Of a DNA stretch of 6,911 bases, positions 1-6,319 are shown one piece after another. The stretch spans positions 1-6,911 of the forward strand of contig DKJQ01000190.1 of NCBI GenBank assembly GCA_002454845.1, written 5' to 3'. Both the position numbers and the translations under genes were made by a program. This stretch comes from Ignavibacteria bacterium UBA6688 (lineage in GTDB: Bacteria; Bacteroidota; Ignavibacteria; UBA10030). Within the stretch, counting starts at the first letter, position 1. Every line of letters starts with the position of its first letter. Under the pieces are notes generated by a model that saw nothing but the letters and a program-made list of their open reading frames with translations, did not search any database and was not told where the DNA came from.

Positions 1-1674
1 CGAAAAGAAGACCGTGGCAAGTTTTCGTTCTCCCCCCATCTTCAACCCGGCGAGGTCCGCCCCCCGGACGGCATCGACCGCGGCGCGGGAAACAAATTTC
101 TCAAGATGAAACCGCTCGCGCAAACCCAGAATCATCTCGTTGATCCGCTTTGCCAGGGTCCCGATCTCATCCTGGGAACCGACGTGCGCCAGTTTCGAGA
201 AATCTCCCTCCCCCACTCTCGATGCGACGCTTTCGATCAGCTTCACCGGTGAGACGACCACGGAGTTCATGAACACCCGGATCACGAGCCACACCAGGAG
301 AATGGTAACCACTCCCGCGATGAGGGACTCCCGCTTCGATGCCGCAATCTCCGCGTTGATCGTTTTCAGGGATGCCGAGACCTCCACCACTGCGCGCAAT
401 TCATGGTTCTTCCCGTGACATGTGTAGCAACGGACCTCGTTCGGGATGGGAGTCAACCGGACCATATGTTCCTCCCCATTCACCGTCTCGAAGAACTCCA
501 CCGGCTTATTTTCCTTCTTCTCCCCGAAGGAAGCGAGCTGGGGCCGCACGCGTGGCTGAGGGTTCAGAAAACGCTCATTCCCCTCCCCATCAAAGACATG
601 GAGCATCTGAAAAGTCGGTATCGCACGCAACTCGTCCATAAAATAACGGACGGAATTGGCCCTCCCGACGAGCATAATGCTCCGAAATCCTTCGAAGGTG
701 GTTGCCTGCAGAACTCCGGTAAACACCTTGGAAGGGTCACGGACATACGCTTTGAGCGAATCCATCTTGAAATCGATCACTATCAATCCGCGCATGGGGA
801 AACGCGAACTGTGGCAGACCTGACATCGTTCCTGGTTCTGAAGGGGGATGAAGAGGCGAAGCTTTTTCCCGTCCTCGACAAAGTGATGCGCCTTGGTATG
901 GGTCCGAAGCAACGCAAGGATCTCCTGCTCGGGAACATCCTCCCCGGTCTCCTCCCCAAACGCCACATACCCATCCTTGCTATAAACCTGGATGCGGGAA
1001 ATCCAGGCGATCCCCCGCGCCTTTGCCGTCAGGGTATCCATCTGTTCCCCATGGCCGCCGAGCATGATGGTACGGAACGCCGTTGCCAGCACTTCCCCCA
1101 TCGCACTCGCCATCTGGCGTGTAGCATCAGAAACAGAGCCGGCATGGATCGCCCCGGGGGCCAGCGCAAGTTGCAGGACCCCCCGGATTTGCGGTTCCCG
1201 TTCATGACAACGCCAACACTCCGGACGGTTGAAAAGCGGCTCGTACCTTGTAAATACCTCCTGATCCCCCTCCCCCATCATGGTTGAGAGCATCCGCCGG
1301 GTTTCCAACGACTGATGCAGAAGAGAGTCGTCCACGTTGTACCGCACCCCCTCCCCCTCCCGGAGAAACACCTCGCGACCGAACCGGTCGTAGACCGTCA
1401 GTGAGCCGAATGTCAGGTTTCTACGGGCGTCGTTCAGAAACTCGTGCGTCAGGGGAGATTTCCCCGTCAGCATCACGTTACGGATCCCCCCGACGATGGT
1501 CTCCGAGAAGAGCCGCACTTTGTCCTGATGCTGGTGGAGAAGCGCTTTAGACTCGCCCTGAATCCGGGTGACGACATAAGTTCCGAAGCCGGCGATCAGT
1601 ACGGCGATAAGAAGGAGCAGAATCTTGTATTCTAACCTTGTCCGGACGGAACGGAGCAACGGTGATCCCCTCAT
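1..1674 (-). CDS. Tri-heme c-type receptor with HAMP linker and class III nucleotide cyclase domain (C-terminus cut by window edge)
   Basis: The frame is open from the ATG at 1674 to the window edge, giving 558 codons with no stop. Seen in order: a basic N-terminus and membrane helix (residues ~17-37); a long periplasmic region with three CXXCH heme-attachment motifs (CWRCH 153-157, CQVCH 284-288, CYTCH 416-420); a second helix (~451-470); a HAMP-like linker (~470-521, with SPVKLIE and DEIGTLAKRINEM); and GGERKLATVFFS at the cut end, matching the start of class III adenylate/guanylate cyclase domains, where FSDIRGFT usually follows. The motifs recur every 131-132 residues within repeated domains. 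Known: CXXCH binds heme c in the periplasm, and HAMP passes signals across the membrane. Inferred: a redox or gas sensor controlling cAMP or cGMP synthesis. ATG 1674 places a short basic tail before the first helix but has no clear Shine-Dalgarno. The frame stays open upstream to a TGA near 1769, with in-frame TTG codons at 1713 and 1710 that I disfavour. Nucleotide specificity is unknown because the catalytic part is missing. Confidence 0.85.
   Translation of the reverse strand, partial: MRGSPLLRSVRTRLEYKILLLLIAVLIAGFGTYVVTRIQGESKALLHQHQDKVRLFSETIVGGIRNVMLTGKSPLTHEFLNDARRNLTFGSLTVYDRFGREVFLREGEGVRYNVDDSLLHQSLETRRMLSTMMGEGDQEVFTRYEPLFNRPECWRCHEREPQIRGVLQLALAPGAIHAGSVSDATRQMASAMGEVLATAFRTIMLGGHGEQMDTLTAKARGIAWISRIQVYSKDGYVAFGEETGEDVPEQEILALLRTHTKAHHFVEDGKKLRLFIPLQNQERCQVCHSSRFPMRGLIVIDFKMDSLKAYVRDPSKVFTGVLQATTFEGFRSIMLVGRANSVRYFMDELRAIPTFQMLHVFDGEGNERFLNPQPRVRPQLASFGEKKENKPVEFFETVNGEEHMVRLTPIPNEVRCYTCHGKNHELRAVVEVSASLKTINAEIAASKRESLIAGVVTILLVWLVIRVFMNSVVVSPVKLIESVASRVGEGDFSKLAHVGSQDEIGTLAKRINEMILGLRERFHLEKFVSRAAVDAVRGADLAGLKMGGERKLATVFFS
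370..714 (-). repeat. Heme-c sensor domain, copy 3 of 3 (protein-level tandem repeat)
   Basis: Residues ~321-435 of the receptor, next to the second membrane helix. It shows FRSIMLVG, FQMLHVFDGEGNERF, TPIPNEVRCYTCH and RAVVEVSA. The PIPNE-x-x-C-x-x-CH form is the one I recall most often from single-heme HAMP sensor proteins, so this membrane-proximal copy may be closest to the ancestral module (inference). C416 lies 132 residues after the copy 2 cysteine. Confidence 0.7.
766..1098 (-). repeat. Heme-c sensor domain, copy 2 of 3 (protein-level tandem repeat)
   Basis: Residues ~193-303 of the receptor. It shows FRTIMLGG, then SRIQVYSKDGYVAF, then IPLQNQERCQVCH and RGLIVIDF, matching copies 1 and 3 position for position. 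The heme cysteine C284 lies 131 residues after that of copy 1. The copies are diverged enough that the repeat is visible in protein but not as a DNA repeat, so the duplication is old or the domains were selected for different properties. Confidence 0.7.
1159..1506 (-). repeat. Heme-c sensor domain, copy 1 of 3 (protein-level tandem repeat)
   Basis: Residues ~57-172 of the receptor. The unit starts with an IRNVMLTG helix, continues through a sheet-like SLTVYDRFGREVF segment, and ends with PLFNRPECWRCH followed by RGVLQLAL. The same order of elements recurs in copies 2 and 3. All three share P-x2-N-x3-C-x2-C-H, and an ML pair lies 80-85 residues before the first heme cysteine. The layout suggests a PAS- or Cache-like periplasmic sensor fold with one covalent heme, as known for some Geobacter chemoreceptors. 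The fold assignment is inference. Confidence 0.7.
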
Positions 1675-1692
1675 GATTTCTGAGCAGAGCGG

Positions 1693-1719
1693 CGGCTTGT
1701 TTTTCCCCAACAAAAGCCG
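1693..1719 (-). promoter_or_regulatory. Imperfect hairpin in the leader of the receptor gene
   Basis: The arms CGGCTT-TT-GTT and AACAAGCCG can form nine base pairs with a 2-nt bulge and a 7-nt purine loop (GGGGAAA). The hairpin ends about 18 nt before ATG 1674. No T-run follows the stem on either strand, so it is not a convincing intrinsic terminator. Because the start codon has no clear Shine-Dalgarno, the structure could affect ribosome access or protect the 3' end of the exporter transcript. Both roles are inference. Confidence 0.4.
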
Positions 1720-1742
1720 GGTGGCGAGTGAGGTGTGGAGGG

Positions 1743-1771
1743 ATTTTACTCGAATTTTGCCTGAAAATCAA
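1743..1771 (-). promoter_or_regulatory. Candidate sigma70-like promoter for the receptor cyclase
   Basis: On the minus strand TTGATT (1771-1766) is followed by exactly 17 nt and then TAAAAT (1748-1743). These match the -35 consensus at 4 of 6 and the -10 consensus at 5 of 6 positions. It begins just after the TAA of the last permease and predicts a start near 1736, giving a leader of about 60 nt before ATG 1674. The A/T-rich gap between GC-rich genes supports it. If the host uses a Bacteroidota-type sigma factor, this consensus would be less relevant. Confidence 0.45.
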
Positions 1772-1772
1772 A

Positions 1773-2894
1773 TTAGTCCAGCTTTTTCCGGAATCGTAAA
1801 ACGCTCGCTACGAGGATGCCAATCCCCATCACCAGCAGGATCAACGCTTGAGGCCAGAGCGAGGCGAATCCAACCCCCTTGAGGATGATTGAGCGAACGA
1901 TCACGAGGAAATGGGTCATCGGGATGAAAACAGAGAGGACCTGGAGGGGCTCGGGCATATTCTCGATGGGGAACACGAATCCCGAGATATACATCATGGG
2001 CAGGATCACGAAAAACATGGCCGTCATCATCGCCTGTTGCTGTGTGCGTGAGACGGTGGAGACAAACAGACCGAGGCCGAGCGTCGTCAGTAGAAACAAC
2101 CCGGCAAGGCCGAACAAAAGGAAGACACTCCCCTTGATCGGAATACCGAATCCAAACACCATGACTGCCGTGACAATACTGACATTGACCACGGCGATGA
2201 GGATAAAGGGGACGAGTTTCCCGAGAATCAGTTCGGATGACCGGATGGGGGTCACCATCACCTGTTCCAGCGTCCCAATTTCCTTCTCCTTCACGATCGC
2301 CATGGCGGTCAGGGTCGTCGTGGTGATCAAGAGGATCATCACCAGGACGCCGGGGACCATGAAGTTCCTGCTGGTCAGGGCGGGATTATACCAGGCCCGT
2401 ATTTCGGCATTCACTCCCCCTACTCGTCCGGCGCCAATAACCTCTGCGAGGATTTTCGTCGAGTACCGCCCAATGATCTGGTTCACATACCCCATGGTAA
2501 TGGCCGCAGTGTTCCCCTCGCTCCCGTCCAGTAATATCTGGATGGTTGCCGTTTCCCGCCGCAAGATCTGGTCGCCAAAATTGGACGGAATGACCAGGGC
2601 CATCGTGACCTTTCCCTGGTCGAGGAATCCCTGAACGGCGCGGGAATCCTCCGTCGCATATTCCACACTGAAGTACCCGGCATTCGTGAACGTGGAGATG
2701 AATTCCCGGCTGATCCGTGATTTGTCAAGGTCACAGACGACCATCGAGATATTCTTGACATCGAGCGATGCCGCGTAGCCGAGAAAGATGAGTTGCAGCA
2801 CCGGGGCGACGAACACAATGGGAAGCATGCGTTTGTCTTTGACCAGTTGGCCGAATTCTTTTACCAGGAGAGCGATAATGCGTTGCAGGCTCAT
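1773..2894 (-). CDS. ABC-2 type export permease, second of the pair (YbhR/YhhJ-like)
   Basis: Integral membrane subunit of the exporter, 373 aa, a usual length for full ABC-2 permeases. Predicted layout: cytoplasmic amphipathic start, helix 1 (~24-42), a large periplasmic domain (~43-177) ending near AWYNP (167-171), helix 2 (~178-200), a cytoplasmic coupling segment EKEIGTLEQVMVTP (~203-216), then helices 3 (~225-249), 4 (~255-279), 5 (~288-309) and 6 (~346-366). Big periplasmic loops of this kind are typical of permeases that work with an adaptor and TolC. The start lies 2 nt after the TAA of the preceding permease, so translation is probably coupled; the ribosome site is weak (GGAT). It aligns along its length with its partner (GYA after helix 1, WYNP, EKE..T.EQ, GKLVP, IILKGVG, LRFRK), suggesting duplication and a heterodimeric channel. 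The exported substrate cannot be read from the sequence. Confidence 0.9.
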   Translation of the reverse strand: MSLQRIIALLVKEFGQLVKDKRMLPIVFVAPVLQLIFLGYAASLDVKNISMVVCDLDKSRISREFISTFTNAGYFSVEYATEDSRAVQGFLDQGKVTMALVIPSNFGDQILRRETATIQILLDGSEGNTAAITMGYVNQIIGRYSTKILAEVIGAGRVGGVNAEIRAWYNPALTSRNFMVPGVLVMILLITTTTLTAMAIVKEKEIGTLEQVMVTPIRSSELILGKLVPFILIAVVNVSIVTAVMVFGFGIPIKGSVFLLFGLAGLFLLTTLGLGLFVSTVSRTQQQAMMTAMFFVILPMMYISGFVFPIENMPEPLQVLSVFIPMTHFLVIVRSIILKGVGFASLWPQALILLVMGIGILVASVLRFRKKLD

Positions 2895-2896
2895 GG

Positions 2897-4024
2897 TTAT
2901 CCGATCGTCTTTCTGAACCGAAGGATGCTGACCCCCAGGACAACCAGGGAGAACAGGACCAGGTACACCATCTGTTCCCAGTACGCGGCAAGACCAACCC
3001 CCTTGAGGATAATCCCTCGGAGGATGACAAGGTAGTACTTGGCCGGTGTAATGTTCGAGAAGATTTGGAGAAACAACGGCATGCTCCGGATGGGGAAAAT
3101 GAACCCGGACAAGATCAGCGTGGGGAGCATGGACGCGAGGGCGGCCACCTGGAAGGCAACCTGCTGACTCTCTGAGATCGTCGAAATAAAGAGTCCGATG
3201 CCGAGCGCTGCGATCACAAACAGCAACGTGGCGACGAAGAGATTCAGGAAACTCCCCTTCACCTCCACTCCGAAGAGCACATAGGCCGCGAAAATCACGA
3301 TCACCGCTGCAATCAATGCGATCAGGGCATACGGAACGAGCTTGCCGACGATGAACTCCATGGCATGGACCGGTGAGACGACAATCTGCTCGATCGTGTT
3401 CCGTTCTTTCTCCCGCACGATCGACAGGGCGGTCGCGATGACGCAGGTGATGGTGAGAATAAATCCGATCAGGCCGGGAACGAGAAACTTGACACTCTTC
3501 AATTCCGGATTATACCAAATGCGCGCCTCGTAGTTGATGGGAATGTAGTTTTGTCGGCCTATTTTCGAGAGTGCCGAAAGCAAAATCCCGCGGGAGTATT
3601 GAAGGGTCACCGCCTGCACATATCCTATCACCGTCGTGGCTGCGTTCGCGTCCACGCCATCCACCAGGACCTGCACATCGACCGTTCGGCCGGAAAGGAG
3701 GTTGGCGGAAAAATCACCGGGAATGACCAGGGCCGCACGAATTTCGGCGTCGTCGAGCAATGTCGTTGCCTCCTCCGCGCTCGGCAGGACGTCGACAACG
3801 TCGAAATATCCGGAGGTGACGAAGGCATTGAGAAATTCCCGGCTGCGCACGCTCTTCTCCAGATCAACGACCGCCAGGCGGATGTGGGTCACGTCAAAGT
3901 TCAGCGCATACCCGTTCAGGAACAGGAGGAAGGCGGGGACAAGCGTGAGGATCGACAGGACCCTCTTGTCACGCCGGATCTGGCGGAATTCTTTCTTGAT
4001 GATAGACCACAGTCGGCGAATCAT
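2897..4024 (-). CDS. ABC-2 type export permease, first of the pair (YbhS/YhhJ-like)
   Basis: Integral membrane subunit of 375 aa. Predicted layout: helix 1 (~22-40), periplasmic domain (~41-181) with IWYNP at 169-173, helix 2 (~182-203), coupling segment EKERNTIEQIVVSP (205-218), helices 3 (~229-252), 4 (~258-281), 5 (~292-312) and 6 (~350-369). This is the standard ABC-2 topology with an enlarged loop between helices 1 and 2. Its ATG overlaps the TGA of the second ATPase gene (ATGA, 4024-4021), and a purine-rich GGGAGAGG lies 8 nt upstream, so the start is well supported. It is expected to pair with the downstream permease and be driven by the two ATPases. By family precedent, substrates could be drugs, lipids or other hydrophobic compounds; nothing here decides. 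Confidence 0.9.
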   Translation of the reverse strand: MIRRLWSIIKKEFRQIRRDKRVLSILTLVPAFLLFLNGYALNFDVTHIRLAVVDLEKSVRSREFLNAFVTSGYFDVVDVLPSAEEATTLLDDAEIRAALVIPGDFSANLLSGRTVDVQVLVDGVDANAATTVIGYVQAVTLQYSRGILLSALSKIGRQNYIPINYEARIWYNPELKSVKFLVPGLIGFILTITCVIATALSIVREKERNTIEQIVVSPVHAMEFIVGKLVPYALIALIAAVIVIFAAYVLFGVEVKGSFLNLFVATLLFVIAALGIGLFISTISESQQVAFQVAALASMLPTLILSGFIFPIRSMPLFLQIFSNITPAKYYLVILRGIILKGVGLAAYWEQMVYLVLFSLVVLGVSILRFRKTIG

Positions 4025-4971
4025 ACGGGTGTCCTCTCCCGCTGTGACTCGCGGTCGAGCAGGTACAGAAAAACATCCTCCAGGGAAGGAGTAATGCGAT
4101 CGAGGGAACTCAATGTCATTCCTTTCGCCTTCAGGATCTTCCGGATCCCCGCACGGGCGGCTTTCTCATCGGACACGCTCACGTGGAGATTGGTGCCGAA
4201 GACCGAAGTCTCCACCGCCCACGGTTCCCGTTCGATCCACTCCATCGCCTCGATCACGTTGGAACACTGAACCTCGAGGATCGGGGTCTTGATATGGTCA
4301 CGCTTCAATTCCTTCGGACTGCCGTTCGCGATAATGCGTCCTGCATTGATCAGGATCAGATCGTTGCAGTACTCCGCCTCTTCCAGGAAGTGTGTCGTGA
4401 CAAGAACGGTGACGCCTTCACTACTGAGCTCGTTGATCAACTCCCAAAACGTGCGGCGCATCAACGGATCGACACCGCTGGTCGGCTCGTCCAGGAAGAC
4501 GATGCGGGGCCGGTGCAGAACGGCACACCCGAGGGCGAGCCGTTGCTTCCAGCCTCCGGGAAGGGTCCCGGTGATACTCGTCTCACGTCCATGCAAGTTC
4601 GCCATCGTCAAGGCCCAGGCTTTCCTCTCCCGGAGGGCGACGTCCGTCAACCCATACACCTTCCCGAAGAAATGAATGTTTTCCTCCACCGTCAGGTCTT
4701 CATAGAGGGAGAAACGCTGGGACATATAACCGATAGTTTCCTTCACTTTTTCCGGTGCATCAGTGATGTCATGCCCTCCGACCCGGGCAGTCCCCTCCGT
4801 CGGCTGAAGAAGAGCACACAGCATGCGGATGGTGGTCGATTTTCCGGCCCCATTCGCTCCAAGGAACCCGAAAATCTCCCCCTCCTTCACTGCAAAATCG
4901 ATATGATCGACGGCGGTGAAATCGCCGAACCGCTTGGTGAGCCGTTCAACCTCGATGGCATGGTTACTCAT
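4021..4971 (-). CDS. ABC transporter ATPase, second nucleotide-binding subunit (DrrA/YbhF C-terminal-half-like)
   Basis: Cytoplasmic ATP-hydrolysing subunit, 316 aa. Visible motifs: Walker A GANGAGKST (38-46), Q-loop Gln85 in YMSQRFSLYEDLTVEEN, signature LPGGWKQR (137-144), Walker B IVFLDE (157-162, catalytic Glu present), D-loop SGVD (165-168), and H-loop His194 in TTHFLEEAEYC. A C-terminal extension after ~225, ending TPSLEDVFLYLL, is the accessory domain common to ABC-2 exporter ATPases. The signature has Pro in place of the usual Ser (LSGG), which I recall from the second half of YbhF/RbbA-type proteins. ATG 4971 is preferred over ATG 4980 because an AAGGA at 4984-4980 sits 8 nt before it; choosing 4980 adds MQG. 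The frame is open further upstream only inside the outer membrane factor gene. The gene follows the outer membrane factor by 25 nt and overlaps the next permease by ATGA. It probably heterodimerises with the partial ATPase encoded upstream. Confidence 0.92.
   Translation of the reverse strand: MSNHAIEVERLTKRFGDFTAVDHIDFAVKEGEIFGFLGANGAGKSTTIRMLCALLQPTEGTARVGGHDITDAPEKVKETIGYMSQRFSLYEDLTVEENIHFFGKVYGLTDVALRERKAWALTMANLHGRETSITGTLPGGWKQRLALGCAVLHRPRIVFLDEPTSGVDPLMRRTFWELINELSSEGVTVLVTTHFLEEAEYCNDLILINAGRIIANGSPKELKRDHIKTPILEVQCSNVIEAMEWIEREPWAVETSVFGTNLHVSVSDEKAARAGIRKILKAKGMTLSSLDRITPSLEDVFLYLLDRESQRERTPV
4033..4040 (-). promoter_or_regulatory. Ribosome binding site for the first permease
   Basis: GGGAGAGG lies within the last codons of the second ATPase gene, 8 nt before ATG 4024. 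It fixes the permease start at the ATGA overlap and supports translational coupling. Confidence 0.6.
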
Positions 4972-4979
4972 TCCCTGCA

Positions 4980-4984
4980 TCCTT
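4980..4984 (-). promoter_or_regulatory. Ribosome binding site deciding the start of the second ATPase
   Basis: AAGGA on the minus strand lies 8 nt before ATG 4971 but directly abuts ATG 4980. The spacing therefore favours 4971, which gives the N-terminus MSNHAIEVERL typical of ABC ATPases. Confidence 0.5.
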
Positions 4985-4996
4985 TTTTCCCGATAT

Positions 4997-6319
4997 TCAC
5001 TTCGACTCCCCAACGGCTTTCTCCAACCGGGCCTGTGCCAGCTCGTACTCCACAAGCGCGTCGGTCATTTGGAGCTTCGACTGGATGAGGGCGATCTCCG
5101 CATCCAGCAGATCCGAGTTCGTGGAAAGACCGGACTTGAATTTATCGGCCGTCATGCGGTAACTTTCGGCCGCTTGTTCCACGCCGAGTTCCGCCAACCG
5201 GATCCGCTGCTGGGCTTGTCGCACGCTCAGCGCTCCCTGCGTGACCTCCAGCGTGATACCGTCCTTCAGAGTCTCCAGAGCATCTTTTGTCTGTTCGTGC
5301 TGAGCGCCTGCCGCCCCGGTTTGATGCTTCGTTGTCAGGTTGTTCCAGAGATCGAACTGGAGCGAAATGCCGACATCCCAGGTCTCCCTGAATTCATCAA
5401 GAGCAGGAAAGATCCGTTGGTTCGGCCTGGAGTAATAGTAATTGCCGGTCAGTGACACCTGTGGGAACCATCCGCCGCGAGCTGAGGTCACTCCCGCTTC
5501 TGCCGCGCGAACCCGCATCTCCATGCCCAGGACCTCGGGCCGTTCGTCGAGGGCCACAGAGAGGAGCGAGTCGATCCCGGGAAACTCCTTCGTTGTCATC
5601 GTGAGGGATGAGGCGGGAATGATGGTTGTGCCGAGAGGGAGTCCGATAAGGGAGTTCAGCGAGACCATCGCGAGCTGCACACGGTTTCCTGCCTCGCTTT
5701 GCATCAGCATGGCGTTCGAAAGCTGGACTTTTACTTTGAGGAGATCGTTCGTAGTCAGCATGCCCTGTTTCAACAGGTTCTCTGCATCAGTAACGTGCGC
5801 GGTCAGTACCGCGACATTTTCGTCCGACACCTGCCTGAACGCACGGGCACGGTACAGATTCCAGTACGCGGTCTTCATCGCCAGCATGAGCTCGGCCTTG
5901 TCCTTTGACACGTCGTACCGTGCGGCATCTGCGTGGTACGCAGCCTGGTTCGCGGCCCCGCGCAGGCGTCCCCCCGCGAAGAGAGGTTGCTGCAGGGAAA
6001 GGCGACTGCTGTAGGTGTCGAGAATCACCGGAAACGTGATAGAGTTTCCCGGGATGGGAATCCGAAACTCCGGCACATCGCTCAACCTGGCATAGCCTGC
6101 CTGCAGGCGCAGGGAGGGATAAAGTGCCGCGGCAACTTCGGCCGCCTTGGCGTCTGCATACTCGGCTTTCATGACCGATGCGTGGAGGGTCCTGCTCCGT
6201 TCGATCCCGAGCGCAAGGCATTCCTCAATGGTCAACCTTCGTTCCTGGGCCTCCATCCGCCCGAGCATGAGCATGCCCAGTAGAATCGCCGACAGGCTCG
6301 TGTGGTTCATTTTCATCAT
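4997..6319 (-). CDS. TolC-like outer membrane efflux protein (OEP family)
   Basis: Outer membrane channel of the tripartite exporter, 440 aa, the usual size for the family. A signal peptide is visible: MMKMNH, a hydrophobic core (~8-20) and a likely cleavage site near MEAQ/ERR (24-25). The mature protein opens with LTIEECLALGIERS, the classic start of OEP proteins, and shows the internal duplication expected of TolC: each half has a long helical hairpin rich in Ala, Gln and Glu. The beta-barrel strand segments are near YSSRLSLQQPLFAGGR (103-118) and WDVGISLQFDLW (314-325). The start is ATG 6319, overlapping the TGA of the ATPase gene (ATGA), with GAGAG 9 nt upstream; ATG 6316 and 6310 are alternatives. 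The open frame continues upstream to 6667, but that stretch is antisense-like sequence inside the ATPase gene and lacks a signal peptide. Its place between the two ATPase genes ties it to this exporter. Confidence 0.92.
   Translation of the reverse strand: MMKMNHTSLSAILLGMLMLGRMEAQERRLTIEECLALGIERSRTLHASVMKAEYADAKAAEVAAALYPSLRLQAGYARLSDVPEFRIPIPGNSITFPVILDTYSSRLSLQQPLFAGGRLRGAANQAAYHADAARYDVSKDKAELMLAMKTAYWNLYRARAFRQVSDENVAVLTAHVTDAENLLKQGMLTTNDLLKVKVQLSNAMLMQSEAGNRVQLAMVSLNSLIGLPLGTTIIPASSLTMTTKEFPGIDSLLSVALDERPEVLGMEMRVRAAEAGVTSARGGWFPQVSLTGNYYYSRPNQRIFPALDEFRETWDVGISLQFDLWNNLTTKHQTGAAGAQHEQTKDALETLKDGITLEVTQGALSVRQAQQRIRLAELGVEQAAESYRMTADKFKSGLSTNSDLLDAEIALIQSKLQMTDALVEYELAQARLEKAVGESK

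Noticed and set aside
403..1287. 294-codon open frame on the plus strand
   Set aside because: It lies fully antisense to the receptor gene, whose minus-strand frame shows CXXCH, HAMP and membrane motifs. The plus-strand product is His/Pro/Arg-rich without recognisable domains.
1..1674. Methyl-accepting chemotaxis protein or histidine kinase
   Set aside because: Both families use HAMP and heme sensor domains, but the residues after HAMP (GGERKLATVFFS) match the start of a class III cyclase and not a methylation helix or a dimerisation/phosphoacceptor helix.
1693..1719. Intrinsic terminator after the last permease
   Set aside because: The stem is bulged and no T-run follows it on either strand, so I list it only as a leader hairpin.
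1879..2634. 251-codon open frame on the plus strand
   Set aside because: It is antisense to the second permease; the Thr/Ile/Arg-rich product is a mirror of hydrophobic codons and has no family features.
3551..4270. 239-codon open frame on the plus strand
   Set aside because: It spans the junction of the first permease and the second ATPase on the opposite strand, both well supported by motifs.
4183..5088. 301-codon open frame on the plus strand
   Set aside because: It is antisense to the second ATPase, which carries all ABC motifs in its own frame.
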